From Spirochaetota bacterium (GTDB taxonomy: Bacteria > Spirochaetota > UBA4802 > UBA5368): a stretch of 35,456 nt of DNA. The translations under genes were made by a program, and so were the position numbers. The first letter of the stretch is position 1. Every line of letters begins with the position of its first letter. The notes beneath the pieces are model-generated. The model had not been told where the DNA came from and made no database searches. It saw only the letters and a program-made list of their open reading frames with translations. Shown in pieces: positions 16,620 to 25,434 of this stretch. The DNA lies in assembly GCA_018263175.1 (NCBI GenBank), contig JADFDB010000012.1, forward strand, positions 1 to 35,456. The letters are read 5' to 3'.

Positions 16620-17390
16620 TTACTCCCCCTTGAATACCGGGGGGCGTTTTTCCATGAATGCGCCGAGACCCTCCGCGGTGTCCTTAGATCCGAAGAGCTT
16701 CGCGAGCGACTCGCGCTCGATCTTGAGATGCTGTTCGGGCGAGATGCTCGGGTTCGCCGAAAACAGCTTCAGGACGGCGCTTACCGCGAGCGGCGGACGC
16801 AGGGCGAGCTTTTTGGCGAAATCAATCGCCTCGGCGAGCACCCTGTCTTTCGGAAACACGTAGTTCACGAGACCGACCGCAAGCGCCTCGGCCGCGTCGA
16901 TCTGCTTGGCGAAGCAGATGTACTCCAGCGCCTTCGCCCTGCCGACGAGGCGCGGCATGCGGAGCGATCCGCCGTAGCCGGGCATGATGCCGATGTTGGT
17001 CTCGGTGAGGCCTATGCGCCCTTCCTCGCTCATGAAGCGGAAGTGGCAGGCCATGGCGATCTCGCACCCGCCGCCGAAGGCGTGGCCGTTCAGCGCGGCA
17101 ACGACCGGCCGCGGGAAGCCCTCGATCTTGTTGCAGAGGTCCTGGCCACGCTTCAGGAAGTCGACGGGGCCGTAGTCGCCGAAGCCTGCCGAAAGGTCCG
17201 CTCCCGCGCTGAAGATCCTGTCGCCCGCTCCGGTGACGACGACCGCGCGAAGCTCACGGTCGGCCTCGCATCCGTCGAGCGCCTTGCGGAACTCCTCGAA
17301 GACCTCGCCCGAAAGCTGGTTCGCCTTGGGCCTGTTGATGGTGATGATGCCGATATTCTCCCTTTTCTCGTAAAGAATCACGTCTGACAT
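16620..17390 (-). CDS. Enoyl-CoA hydratase/isomerase family protein
   Basis: 256 residues of the crotonase family, which adds water to trans-2-enoyl-CoA in fatty or branched acid breakdown. The start at 17390 follows AAAGGAG and gives MSDVILYEKRENIGIITINR. The oxyanion-hole segment is SAGADLSAG. Both catalytic glutamates of true hydratases are in place: Glu110 (AFGGGCEIAM) and Glu130 (GLTETNIGIMPGYGG). It lies 181 bp after etfA on the same strand, so acyl-CoA dehydrogenation and electron transfer may be coupled with this step. Whether it is in the etf transcript is unclear. Confidence 0.92.
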   Translation of the reverse strand: MSDVILYEKRENIGIITINRPKANQLSGEVFEEFRKALDGCEADRELRAVVVTGAGDRIFSAGADLSAGFGDYGPVDFLKRGQDLCNKIEGFPRPVVAALNGHAFGGGCEIAMACHFRFMSEEGRIGLTETNIGIMPGYGGSLRMPRLVGRAKALEYICFAKQIDAAEALAVGLVNYVFPKDRVLAEAIDFAKKLALRPPLAVSAVLKLFSANPSISPEQHLKIERESLAKLFGSKDTAEGLGAFMEKRPPVFKGE

Positions 17391-17571
17391 GCTGAACACT
17401 CCTTTAAAAAATGATGGAACGCCTTGTTGATAATCTCTGAAGATAGCCGATTCCCCGCTGTACACCGCGAAGCGGAAATACACAATAACTTTTTATCGCT
17501 GCATTTCGCGGATTTAAATGGCGGCGCTCATTTTTTCGGGCATGAGGTGAAGGCCTGTGGCGGCCCCGTTC

Positions 17572-18552
17572 TCAACCCTTCACGGCCTTTCCGCGCGTTT
17601 CGATCAACAGCGGAATGAAGCGCGTGAGGTCCTCGACGACGCCGACGTGGGCGACGTTGAAGATCGGCGCGCCGGCGTCGGTGTTGATGGCGACGATGGT
17701 CTGAGAATTTTTCATGCCGGCGAGGTGCTGGGCCGTGCCCGATATGCCGCAGGCGATGTAGAGGCGCGGCGAAACGGTCTTTCCCGTAACGCCGACCTGC
17801 CGCGCGTACTCGAGCCAGCCCGCGTCGCAGACCGCGCGCGAGCCCGCGAGGGCCGAGCGCGGAAAAAGCGCGGCAAGCGCGCGGATGAGCTCGAGGTTCT
17901 CCTTTTTGCCGATGCCCCTGCCCGCGGCGACGATGACCTCGGCCTCGTTGAGCGAAGCGGTTTCGGGGCCGGAGGCCGTGCGTCCGAGCGGGCGGGAGCG
18001 CTCCGGAGCAGCCGTGCTTCGTGTCAGCGTGACCGTGCCGGGCGCGGCGGGAGCGGGTGCTTCCGCGGGGAAGGCGCCCGGCTGTACGGTGAGCACGGAG
18101 CGGCCCCGCGGCGGAACGATGTCCATGAGTGCCTTCCCGCCGAACGCGAGGCGGGTGAATTCGAGCACGCCTTCGCGCTCGCTGAGGGCCTCGATCGCGG
18201 TGACACAGCCGGCGCCAAGCCGTACGGCGAGGCCCGGCGCGAAGTCGTAGCCGCGGGCGCTGTGGGGTATAACGACGAAGCGCGGCGCGAGCGGCGCGAT
18301 CGACGCGGCAAGCGTCTTCTTCCAGGTCTCGCCGGTGTACTCGGCCATGTGCTCGTTTTCGACCGCGATGACGTCGATGCCGGTTGCCGCTGCGAGGCCG
18401 TCGGCGGCCATGCGCACGTCGCGGCCGGCCGCGATGATGACGAGCGGTCCGGGCGCGAGCCGCGAAAGGGCGCGCGCGAAGCACACGGCCTCGAGGCTTG
18501 CCGGGTGCGCGGTGCCGTTATCGAGTTCGGCGGCGATGACGATCGGTTCCAT
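17572..18552 (-). CDS. etfA: Electron transfer flavoprotein alpha subunit
   Basis: 326 residues. With EtfB it carries electrons from acyl-CoA dehydrogenases to the quinone pool or to a bifurcating partner. The C-terminal FAD domain is diagnostic: VAAGRGIGKKENLELI, then VGVTGKTVSPRLYIACGISG and TAQHLAGMKNSQTIVAINTD. A Pro/Ala-rich linker of about 40 residues (near 165-205) separates the two domains. It starts eight bases after etfB. Because ETF-alpha is usually near 310-330 residues, the gene is full length. Confidence 0.94.
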   Translation of the reverse strand: MEPIVIAAELDNGTAHPASLEAVCFARALSRLAPGPLVIIAAGRDVRMAADGLAAATGIDVIAVENEHMAEYTGETWKKTLAASIAPLAPRFVVIPHSARGYDFAPGLAVRLGAGCVTAIEALSEREGVLEFTRLAFGGKALMDIVPPRGRSVLTVQPGAFPAEAPAPAAPGTVTLTRSTAAPERSRPLGRTASGPETASLNEAEVIVAAGRGIGKKENLELIRALAALFPRSALAGSRAVCDAGWLEYARQVGVTGKTVSPRLYIACGISGTAQHLAGMKNSQTIVAINTDAGAPIFNVAHVGVVEDLTRFIPLLIETRGKAVKG

Positions 18553-18560
18553 ACGGCCGC

Positions 18561-19334
18561 CTATATGAGCGATTTCGCGGCAAGGAGCGCGAGGAGTTTT
18601 TCGGCCTTCTCGGCGGAACTTCCCTCGAGCATCTCGCAGCGGGAGGAGCGCTCGGGGAGGCGAAGCCGCGCGAGGCGCTCGATGCCGTTCGCGCTCTCGT
18701 CCGCGGCGTGCGGCTCCTCCGGAACCGGCTGCCCCTTTGCGCGAAGCACGTTGGAGAGCGAGGGATAGCGCGGGCGGTTGATGCCGGGCTGTACGGCGAC
18801 GAGCGCGGGAAGCGAAAGCTCGAGAATCTCGCGCGAGCCGCCCTCGATCTCGCGCTCGACGCGGACGGCGGACGCGTCGTCGGCGGTTTTCAGGGCGATT
18901 GCCGAGCTGGCCGAGGGGATGCCGAGCATCTCGGCGAGGAGCGGCCCCACCTGCGCGTGCATATCGTCTTCGGCCATAGCGCCGCAGAGGATGAGGTCGT
19001 AGCCCTCGTCGCGCGCGTGCGCGGCGGCGAGCGAGGCGACCGCCATAGGGCTCGCGTAGCCACCCTCCCCGAGCGGAACGCGCACGCCGCGGTCGGCCCC
19101 CATCTCGATGGCGCGCCGCACGGTGCTTTCAACGCGCGCCGGCCCGACGGAGAGGGCCGTCACCACGGAGCCCGGAAATGTATCGCGTATAACGAGAGAT
19201 TCCTCGACGGCGTACTCGTCGAAGCGGTTCATGCGGAAGACGAGCCCCTCCTCGGCGATCCATGAGCCGGAAGGGGCGATCGCGATCACCGACTCGGAGT
19301 CCACCACCTGTTTAACGCAGACCAGTATCTTCAT
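18561..19334 (-). CDS. etfB: Electron transfer flavoprotein beta subunit
   Basis: 257 residues. The N-terminus KILVCVKQVVDSES, the segment NRFDEYAVEESLVIRD and the nucleotide-site region LILCGAMAEDDMHAQVGPLL identify ETF-beta, which binds AMP (or a second FAD in bifurcating forms). It starts 43 bases after the SPFH-protein gene, so nfeD, the SPFH gene, etfB and etfA may share a transcript. Acyl-CoA dehydrogenase, hydratase and acyl-CoA synthetase genes elsewhere in the window fit its role. Confidence 0.94.
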   Translation of the reverse strand: MKILVCVKQVVDSESVIAIAPSGSWIAEEGLVFRMNRFDEYAVEESLVIRDTFPGSVVTALSVGPARVESTVRRAIEMGADRGVRVPLGEGGYASPMAVASLAAAHARDEGYDLILCGAMAEDDMHAQVGPLLAEMLGIPSASSAIALKTADDASAVRVEREIEGGSREILELSLPALVAVQPGINRPRYPSLSNVLRAKGQPVPEEPHAADESANGIERLARLRLPERSSRCEMLEGSSAEKAEKLLALLAAKSLI

Positions 19335-19377
19335 CGTTCCGAAACCGCAGGCGCCGGGGCCGCGCCGGGCGCAGCCA

Positions 19378-20259
19378 TCACCCCTTTATTTTAAAGATGT
19401 TCCGCACCGAGTCGATGAGGTCGGCCGGGAGGATCACCATCTTGCTGTTCTGCGATTCCCCGAGCCGTACGAGGCCCTTAACGTACTCCTGGCCCAGGAG
19501 GTACATGAGCGGGTCGCCGCCCGTGGACTTGAGCGCCCCGGCGACCGAGGTGATGGCGTTCGCCTCGGCCTCGGCCAGCCGCTCGCGGGCCTCCGCGTCG
19601 CGCAACGCCGACTCCTTCCTCGCCTCGGCCTCGAGTATCTGGGCGCGTTTGAATCCCTCGGCTTTTTTTTCCTGCGCCTCCTTCTGCGCCTCGGCCTCGA
19701 GCACGGTGGCGCGCCGCTCGCGCTCTGCCTTCATCTGGAGCGTCATCGCCTGCTGGAGGTCCTGAGGCGGCGTGATGTCCTTGATCTCTACGCGCGTGAT
19801 CTTGGTGCCCCAGGAATCAGTCGCCTCGTCGAGAATTTTGAGGAGCTCGGCGTTGATCTTCTCGCGAAGCGAGAGCGAGGCGTCGAGCGTCATGCGGCCC
19901 ATTATGGAACGAAGCGAGGTGAGCGCCAGGTTGGAGATGGCGAACTCGAGGTGCTCGATGCCGTAAAAGGCCTTGTACGGGTCGAGAATTTTATAGAAGA
20001 GCACGCCGTCAACCTTCACCGCGGCGTTGTCCTCGGTGATGATGCCCTGCGGCTGAAGGTCGAGCACCTGTTCGCGGATGTCGATCTTCGCGGACACGCG
20101 AGAGAACACGGGATTGATGAGGTTGAGCCCCGGCGAGAGCGTCGCGGCGTATTTACCGAAGCGCTCGACGAGCCAGTTCTGGGCCTGCGGCACGATGCGA
20201 ACCCCTTTGAATATGAGAAAAAGTGTGAGTACTGCCACGGCAAGGATCAATACGGTCAT
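19378..20259 (-). CDS. SPFH/band 7 protein, paraslipin (QmcA/STOML2) type
   Basis: 293 residues. One N-terminal membrane segment (TVLILAVAVLTLFLIFKGV) is followed by the SPFH domain (VPQAQNWLVERFGKYAATLS, then PGLNLINPVFSRVSAKIDIR) and a long Glu/Ala/Lys-rich coiled coil (about 175-245) that drives oligomerisation. Such proteins form membrane rings or microdomains and work with NfeD partners. The start at 20259 has AGGAGG upstream; the longer frame runs into nfeD and is wrong. nfeD precedes it by 14 bases, the standard pairing. Confidence 0.93.
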   Translation of the reverse strand: MTVLILAVAVLTLFLIFKGVRIVPQAQNWLVERFGKYAATLSPGLNLINPVFSRVSAKIDIREQVLDLQPQGIITEDNAAVKVDGVLFYKILDPYKAFYGIEHLEFAISNLALTSLRSIMGRMTLDASLSLREKINAELLKILDEATDSWGTKITRVEIKDITPPQDLQQAMTLQMKAERERRATVLEAEAQKEAQEKKAEGFKRAQILEAEARKESALRDAEARERLAEAEANAITSVAGALKSTGGDPLMYLLGQEYVKGLVRLGESQNSKMVILPADLIDSVRNIFKIKG

Positions 20260-20273
20260 GATGATTCCTCCTG

Positions 20274-20723
20274 TTATCGTGTTTGTGAAACGATGAGCTT
20301 GATACCCTTCGCGTCGTTTACGGTCACCTCGTCCCCCTCTTCGATCGTTTCCGGCGATTCCGCCTGCCATATCCGCAGGCCGTGGAAATTCTCGTAGAGC
20401 TCCACCTCGCCGGGGACCGTCGGCGTTATGCGGCGCGTGCACCTGCCGCGCAGGCCCGTGATGGTCGGGTCGCGCGAGCCCGCGGGCTCATCGGGGCGGA
20501 AGCGCTTTTTTAGCACGCCGAACCAGAGACCGACGAGCGTGACCGAGGATATGAAAAAGAAGAGCCACTGTGCCTCGGCCGACGGAAGGACGCCGATACG
20601 GACGAAGAGCGCGGTGAGTACGCCACCGATGCCGAACCAGAAGACGACGAACCCGGGCGCGAGTATCTCGAGCGCCGCGAGGATGAGTCCGATGGAAAGC
20701 CACACGAGGGGGGAAAGCTCCAT
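20274..20723 (-). CDS. nfeD: NfeD-like membrane protein
   Basis: 149 residues of the short NfeD class, without the protease domain of long NfeD. About three membrane segments fill residues 7-75 (LVWLSIGLILAALEILAPGF is the first). A soluble C-terminal OB-fold (about 85-145) ends in EEGDEVTVNDAKGIKLIV, typical of the family. It is the first gene of the minus-strand unit that continues into the SPFH protein. The start at 20723 follows AGGAG at seven bases. Confidence 0.9.
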   Translation of the reverse strand: MELSPLVWLSIGLILAALEILAPGFVVFWFGIGGVLTALFVRIGVLPSAEAQWLFFFISSVTLVGLWFGVLKKRFRPDEPAGSRDPTITGLRGRCTRRITPTVPGEVELYENFHGLRIWQAESPETIEEGDEVTVNDAKGIKLIVSQTR

Positions 20724-20758
20724 GTCGATGCTCCTGTAGTGCGATGAACCGCCCCACG

Positions 20759-20787
20759 ATGCTACGCGGGGTCGGCGACGCCGTCAA
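20759..20787 (-). promoter_or_regulatory. Candidate sigma70 promoter of nfeD
   Basis: On the minus strand TTGACG (20782-20787) and TAGCAT (20759-20764) are 17 bp apart, 36 bp upstream of the nfeD start. The -35 is near consensus and the -10 weaker. Confidence 0.5.
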
Positions 20788-20820
20788 TACAAATTGGCGA
20801 TGCACGTGGCGATTATAGAG

Positions 20821-20849
20821 TTGCCATTTTCAACGGCGCGGCCTACGAT
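20821..20849 (+). promoter_or_regulatory. Candidate sigma70 promoter of the lipoprotein gene
   Basis: TTGCCA (20821-20826) and TACGAT (20844-20849) are 17 bp apart, about 84 bp upstream of the start codon and divergent from the nfeD promoter. A GC-rich inverted repeat follows at about 20855-20880 (GGCGGG and CCCGCC). Confidence 0.45.
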
Positions 20850-20932
20850 ACGGCATGGCGGGCGAGGGAGCCCCGCCCGGTGAGGCATAGCGGCACCGGT
20901 CGCATCGCACGCATCATGAATGGAGGGATTCA

Positions 20933-21514
20933 ATGAAACTGTCCAGCGTGACCGCCGCTGCGGTACTCGTCGCCGTCGGCGTCTCGTGCGCCGGTGATTC
21001 CAGGAAGGCGGAGCATGCCATGAAAAACTATTATCGTGCGCTCGCGGCGACGGATCCCGCGAAGGCCGGCGTTCTGAAGGCCGGGTCGAAGGCGGAGCGC
21101 GAGGCCATACAGCTCTTCGTCGACTTCTACCGCGTCTATGCGGCCGAGGTCATCAAAAAGGATGTGCGGAAGCTCTACGCGCCGAGCGCCTTCTTCCGCG
21201 ATCCGTTTCGCGAGGTCGAGGGTATCGACGCCATCGAGCCGTATTTTCTCAGCGCGGTCGAACCGATCCACGAATGCACCTTCGACATTCAGGACGTCGC
21301 CGTGCACGGTGGAGAGTATTATTTCCGCTGGGTGATGCATCTGCGGCTCAAGCGCGATAAGGATTCCGAAATACGGACCGTCGGGATGTCGCACGTCCGC
21401 TTCGACGCGGAGGGCAGGGTCGTCTTTCAGCAGGACTACTGGGACGCCGGCGCCGTCTACGAGCGGCTGCCGGTCATCGGCGGCGTGATACGCTGGATCA
21501 AGCGCAGGATATAG
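20933..21514 (+). CDS. Lipoprotein with NTF2/SnoaL-like domain
   Basis: 193 residues. The N-terminus ends in AVGVSC, so Cys19 would be lipidated; glycine at -3 is a relaxed lipobox of the kind accepted in spirochaetes. Residues 55-180 form a cone-shaped NTF2/SnoaL-like domain: LYAPSAFFRDPFREVEGIDA, then FRWVMHLRLKR and VVFQQDYWDAG, ending in LPVIGGVIRWIKRRI. Family members bind small hydrophobic ligands or act as isomerases and cyclases, but no specific catalytic set can be read here. ATG 20933 follows GGAGGGATTCA. It is a single-gene unit, convergent with the methyltransferase. Confidence 0.85.
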   Translation: MKLSSVTAAAVLVAVGVSCAGDSRKAEHAMKNYYRALAATDPAKAGVLKAGSKAEREAIQLFVDFYRVYAAEVIKKDVRKLYAPSAFFRDPFREVEGIDAIEPYFLSAVEPIHECTFDIQDVAVHGGEYYFRWVMHLRLKRDKDSEIRTVGMSHVRFDAEGRVVFQQDYWDAGAVYERLPVIGGVIRWIKRRI

Positions 21515-21568
21515 GCGGTGTCGGGAATTGTTGAAGATCGGGGTGATGGACCGGCGTCCGCCCGGCCT

Positions 21569-22102
21569 TCAGGCCGGTCCGCGGACAAACAGCAGTGACC
21601 GGTACCCTCTGTTCCGGTACTCGAAGAGGCCCTCGCGCGTGACGAGTTCGACGATGCGCCGGCCCCTCATGAAGTGGGACGCGACCGAGAGTGTGCCGCC
21701 GGGCGCGAGCACGCGATGCAGCTCGCGCAGAACGGCGTGCGGGTCCTCGACGAGGTGGATCGTGTCATAGAAGAGAATCACGTCGACGCTTTTCCCGTCA
21801 AGCCCGGTTTCGCCGTCCGAGATGATGGTGCTCACGGTGGCAAGGCCCTCGCGCGCGGCCGCCGCGGCGACGCGTTCGGCGGCGAGCGGATGGAGGTCGA
21901 GCGCATAGACGCTCCCGCCGGGGCCCGCGATTCGGGCCGCCTCGATCGAATAGGTGCCGGGACCGCAGCCGAAGTCGAGTACGGTTGAGCCCTCCCGCAC
22001 CCCCGCGGCGGCGAGCCTTTTGCGCGGGCGTATATAAAGATCGCGCAGAGCGAGCACGAACTCCATGAAGCGAAACATGCAGGCGGGCATGGGGCCTTTC
22101 AT
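21569..22102 (-). CDS. Class I SAM-dependent methyltransferase
   Basis: 177 residues. The SAM-binding glycine motif is VLDFGCGPGTYSIEAARIAG, followed by the acidic ribose ligand in VYALDLHP, then DVILFYDTIHLVEDPHAVLR and VLAPGGTLSVASHF. The start at 22102 has GGGAGG upstream. The substrate is unknown; the fold resembles UbiE/type 11 enzymes. There is no neighbour with an obvious link, and it is read alone toward the lipoprotein gene. Confidence 0.88.
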   Translation of the reverse strand: MKGPMPACMFRFMEFVLALRDLYIRPRKRLAAAGVREGSTVLDFGCGPGTYSIEAARIAGPGGSVYALDLHPLAAERVAAAAAREGLATVSTIISDGETGLDGKSVDVILFYDTIHLVEDPHAVLRELHRVLAPGGTLSVASHFMRGRRIVELVTREGLFEYRNRGYRSLLFVRGPA

Positions 22103-22333
22103 CGAAACCTCCCGTCGTGTCGGTCGATACGTCGTACAGCCGCCCTTTGATGTACACCGGGCCGGCGGTCCTTTCAAGAATAAAATCGCGCGCTTTGGAA
22201 TGAAACGGGCGGTCCCTCATGAAGCCGCGCGCCGCCGCATATCACGGTTATGCGAAATATCACAGAAGCCACTCCTGCCCGGCCGCGGAAATTTTATTAA
22301 AAAACCTTGACTCAATCGCGCTGCGGTGGAAAA

Positions 22334-23242
22334 ATGAGTGCAATGATTCTTTCAATCGGCGAAATACTCTTTGATATCTTTCCATCGTACAGACGTCCCG
22401 GCGGTGCCCCCTTCAACGTTGCGTTCCATCTGCGTTCCCTCGGCTTCGACGCCGCCTTCGCTTCCCGCGTGGGAGCCGACGATCTCGGTGCCGAGATGCT
22501 TCTCTATCTGCAGTCCGTCGGCTTTCCGTCGGACCTGGTGCAGAAAGACCGGCATCATCCGACCGGGCGGGTTATGGTGGATCTGGACGCGTCCGGAAAC
22601 GCCGAATTTACGATTCTTCCCGATGCCGCCTACGATTATCTCGAATTGAGTGAAGAAATCGCAGCGGCGCTCTCCCGTTCGCGGATCGTGTATTTCGGTT
22701 CGCTCGTACAACGAACGGAACGCGGGCGGGATTTCGTGAAATCGCTGGTAGCGCAAAAGCCTTCCGGGGCGCTCTGCTTTTACGATGTCAACCTTCGGCC
22801 CGGCTGCCGGCTGAAGGAGATCGTCGTACCCTCGCTGGAATACGCGGACATCGTGAAGATGAACGACGACGAGCTGGACGAGATACGACGAATGCACGAC
22901 TTCGCCGGCGACGAGCGGGCGTTTGCCGATTTTTTAATCGTTACCTACGGCCTCCGGATGCTCGCGCTCACCAGGGGGCGCAACGGCAGCGCGCTCTTCG
23001 CCGGAGGTGAGCCAGCCGGGATCGCGGAGAACGGCGGCGTCGCCATCGTCGATACCGTGGGTGCCGGCGACGGATACAGCGCGATGCTCATCGCGGGACT
23101 GTTGAGCGGATGGACCCCCGAAAGGCTCGTCCAGGCCTCGGCAGGCTTCGCACGAAGCATCTGCGCGATCGAGGGGGCCATACCGGTTTACGATAACTTT
23201 TACGCTCCGTTCAGGAGCCTCTTCACGGAGAGCGGAAGATGA
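22334..23242 (+). CDS. PfkB-family sugar kinase, probable fructokinase
   Basis: 302 residues of the ribokinase-like family. The first signature is RPGGAPFNVAFHLRSLGF and the second is IVDTVGAGDGYSAMLIAGLL, with Asp246 as catalytic base. In a sucrose operon the likely job is phosphorylating fructose released by sucrose synthase, or supplying fructose 6-phosphate to the synthase; this is inference from context. The start at 22334 is preferred because GGTGG lies just upstream; ATG 22343 is possible. Its stop overlaps the next start by four bases (ATGA), so translation is coupled. Confidence 0.9.
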   Translation: MSAMILSIGEILFDIFPSYRRPGGAPFNVAFHLRSLGFDAAFASRVGADDLGAEMLLYLQSVGFPSDLVQKDRHHPTGRVMVDLDASGNAEFTILPDAAYDYLELSEEIAAALSRSRIVYFGSLVQRTERGRDFVKSLVAQKPSGALCFYDVNLRPGCRLKEIVVPSLEYADIVKMNDDELDEIRRMHDFAGDERAFADFLIVTYGLRMLALTRGRNGSALFAGGEPAGIAENGGVAIVDTVGAGDGYSAMLIAGLLSGWTPERLVQASAGFARSICAIEGAIPVYDNFYAPFRSLFTESGR

Positions 23243-25434
23243 ACGATGGAAAGCTGTATATACAGATGTTCAGCCTGCACGGCCTGGTACGGCATGCAAA
23301 CATGGAACTCGGCAGGGACGCCGATACGGGCGGGCAGATCAATTATGTCGTCGAGCTGGCCAACCAGCTCGGCATGGACGAGCGCGTCGGCCGTGTCGAC
23401 CTGTTCACGAGGCTTATCGCGGACAAAACGGTTTCGGCCGATTATTCAAATCCCATCGAGGTTGTAAACGAGCGGTTTCGGATCGTGCGCATCCAGTGCG
23501 GCGGCAGAAAATATCTCAGGAAGGAACTGCTGTGGGACCATCTCGACGAATACATCGACAAAACCATAAAGTTCATTAAAAGGGAGGGGGCCGTTCCGGA
23601 CATCGTTCACGGCCATTACGCCGACGCCGGGTACGTTGCGCTCAGGCTTTCGGAGTTTCTGGGCGTTCCCTTCGTCTTCACGGGCCATTCGCTCGGGCGC
23701 TCCAAGCTCGCGAAACTCCTCGAGGAGGGCATGAAGGAGGCCGATATCGTCCGCAAATACCGGATCGACCACCGGATCGACGTCGAGGAGGAGGTTTTGC
23801 AGAACGCCGAGCTCGTGGTCACGAGCACCGGCCAGGAGGTCGAGAAACAGTACGGATTATACGCCGGCGGGCGCCTGCCCGTCTTCGCCGTCATCCCCCC
23901 CGGCGTGGACCTCGAAAAATTCTATCCCTACCAGCACGCGCTCATGCCGGAATATCAGCGCAACGAGCGCGAAATACTCGCCCATGTCTCGGTGCTCGGG
24001 GAGCTGAACAGGTTTTTCCTGAACACCGAGAAGCCCCTTGTCCTGGCGCTCTGCAGGCCCGACAAACGGAAGAATATCACGGGCCTCATCAAGGCCTTCG
24101 GCGAGGACCTCGAGCTTCAGGCCATGGCCAACCTCGCCGTTTACGCGGGCATACGCAAGGACATCTCCGTGATGGAGGAAAACGAGCGCTCGGTGCTGAC
24201 GGAAATGCTTCTGATGCTCGATAAATACGATCTGTACGGCAAGATGGCCATTCCGAAGAAGCACGAATTTGAGTACGAGGTCCCGGAGCTCTACAAGATC
24301 GCGGCGGGAAAGGGGGGCGTTTTCGTCAATGCGGCTCTTACGGAGCCGTTCGGGCTCACCCTCATAGAGGCCTCCGCGAGCGGCCTGCCGATCGTCGCGA
24401 CGAACGACGGCGGCCCCAGGGATATTATGAAAAACTGCGAGAACGGCATCCTCGTCGACGCCATGAACAGCCGCGAGATCGCCGGCGCAATAAAAAAGAT
24501 CGTTTCGGACACCGAGCTCTGGAAGACCTACTCGCGCAACGGAATCATCAACGTGCGCGAGCATTATTCCTGGCCGGCCCATGTCAAGGCATATCTCGAG
24601 AGGGTCGGGGAACTGTGCACGGCGGCGAACTCGACCGATTTTTCCGCCGATCACGGGGACACGGCAACGGGCAAGCGCCTGACCGGCATCAACTACTTCA
24701 TTATCAGCGACATCGACCATACGCTCATCGGCGGGGACAACGACCGGCTCGAGGAGCTGCTGCGCGTCGTCGAGGAAAACAGGGACAGGATCGGTTTCGG
24801 AATCGCGACGGGGAGGACCATCGATTCGGCGCTCGCCTATCTCGCGGAATACGGGGTGCGGACCCCGGATGTAATGATATCCTCGGTCGGCTCGGAGATC
24901 TACTACGGTCGGGAGCTCGTCTACGACCGGGGCTGGCACGCGCACATCTCGGAAAAATGGGACCGCGAAAAAATAACCGGCCTGCTCTCGCGGCTTGATT
25001 TTCTCACTCCGCAGGAGGCCTCCTCCCAGCGGAAATTCAAGATAAGCTATTTTATGGAAGACTCCGACGAGCGCCTGCCGATTATTCACGACCTGCTGAC
25101 AAAAAACCACTGCAGTTATAATCTCGTCTACTCCCAGAAAAAACACCTCGACATCCTTCCAGCGCGGGCCTCGAAGGGGAAGGCGATACGGTATATCAGC
25201 TACAAGTGGGAGGTGCCGCTCGAGAACATGCTCGTCGCAGGCGACTCGGGCAACGACGAGGAAATGCTGCGGGGCGATTTGCTGGGCGTCGTGGTCGGCA
25301 ACTACAGTCCCGAGCTCGAGAAGCTGAAGGGGCAGAGGAACATTTACTTCGCGGACGAAACGTGCGCCGGCGGCATTCTCGAGGGTATGGCGCGGTATCG
25401 TTTTGTCGAAAAATCGAGAGGGGAGGCGGTGTGA
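23239..25434 (+). CDS. Sucrose-phosphate synthase fused to sucrose-phosphatase
   Basis: 731 residues. The GT4 domain (1-460) opens directly with SLHGLVRHANMELGRDADTG and GQINYVVELA and has LCRPDKRKNITGLIKAFGED and the acceptor/donor motif EPFGLTLIEASASGLP (369-384). It joins UDP-glucose to fructose 6-phosphate. After a short linker, a HAD domain (485-731) has the nucleophile motif SDIDHTLIGG (Asp491, Asp493) and GDSGNDEEML (668-677), so phosphatase activity looks intact. That differs from many SPS proteins, whose phosphatase-like tail is dead. One chain would therefore make free sucrose. It overlaps its upstream and downstream genes by four and one bases. Confidence 0.93.
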   Translation: MNDGKLYIQMFSLHGLVRHANMELGRDADTGGQINYVVELANQLGMDERVGRVDLFTRLIADKTVSADYSNPIEVVNERFRIVRIQCGGRKYLRKELLWDHLDEYIDKTIKFIKREGAVPDIVHGHYADAGYVALRLSEFLGVPFVFTGHSLGRSKLAKLLEEGMKEADIVRKYRIDHRIDVEEEVLQNAELVVTSTGQEVEKQYGLYAGGRLPVFAVIPPGVDLEKFYPYQHALMPEYQRNEREILAHVSVLGELNRFFLNTEKPLVLALCRPDKRKNITGLIKAFGEDLELQAMANLAVYAGIRKDISVMEENERSVLTEMLLMLDKYDLYGKMAIPKKHEFEYEVPELYKIAAGKGGVFVNAALTEPFGLTLIEASASGLPIVATNDGGPRDIMKNCENGILVDAMNSREIAGAIKKIVSDTELWKTYSRNGIINVREHYSWPAHVKAYLERVGELCTAANSTDFSADHGDTATGKRLTGINYFIISDIDHTLIGGDNDRLEELLRVVEENRDRIGFGIATGRTIDSALAYLAEYGVRTPDVMISSVGSEIYYGRELVYDRGWHAHISEKWDREKITGLLSRLDFLTPQEASSQRKFKISYFMEDSDERLPIIHDLLTKNHCSYNLVYSQKKHLDILPARASKGKAIRYISYKWEVPLENMLVAGDSGNDEEMLRGDLLGVVVGNYSPELEKLKGQRNIYFADETCAGGILEGMARYRFVEKSRGEAV

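Noticed and set aside
22103-22220. A protein-like minus-strand stretch (ARDFILERTAGPVYIKGRLY) before the methyltransferase
   Set aside because: It is in a different frame from the methyltransferase, runs into shadow sequence and has no ribosome site. It could be a gene remnant but is too short to support. Nothing else was seen in the 22103-22333 gap.
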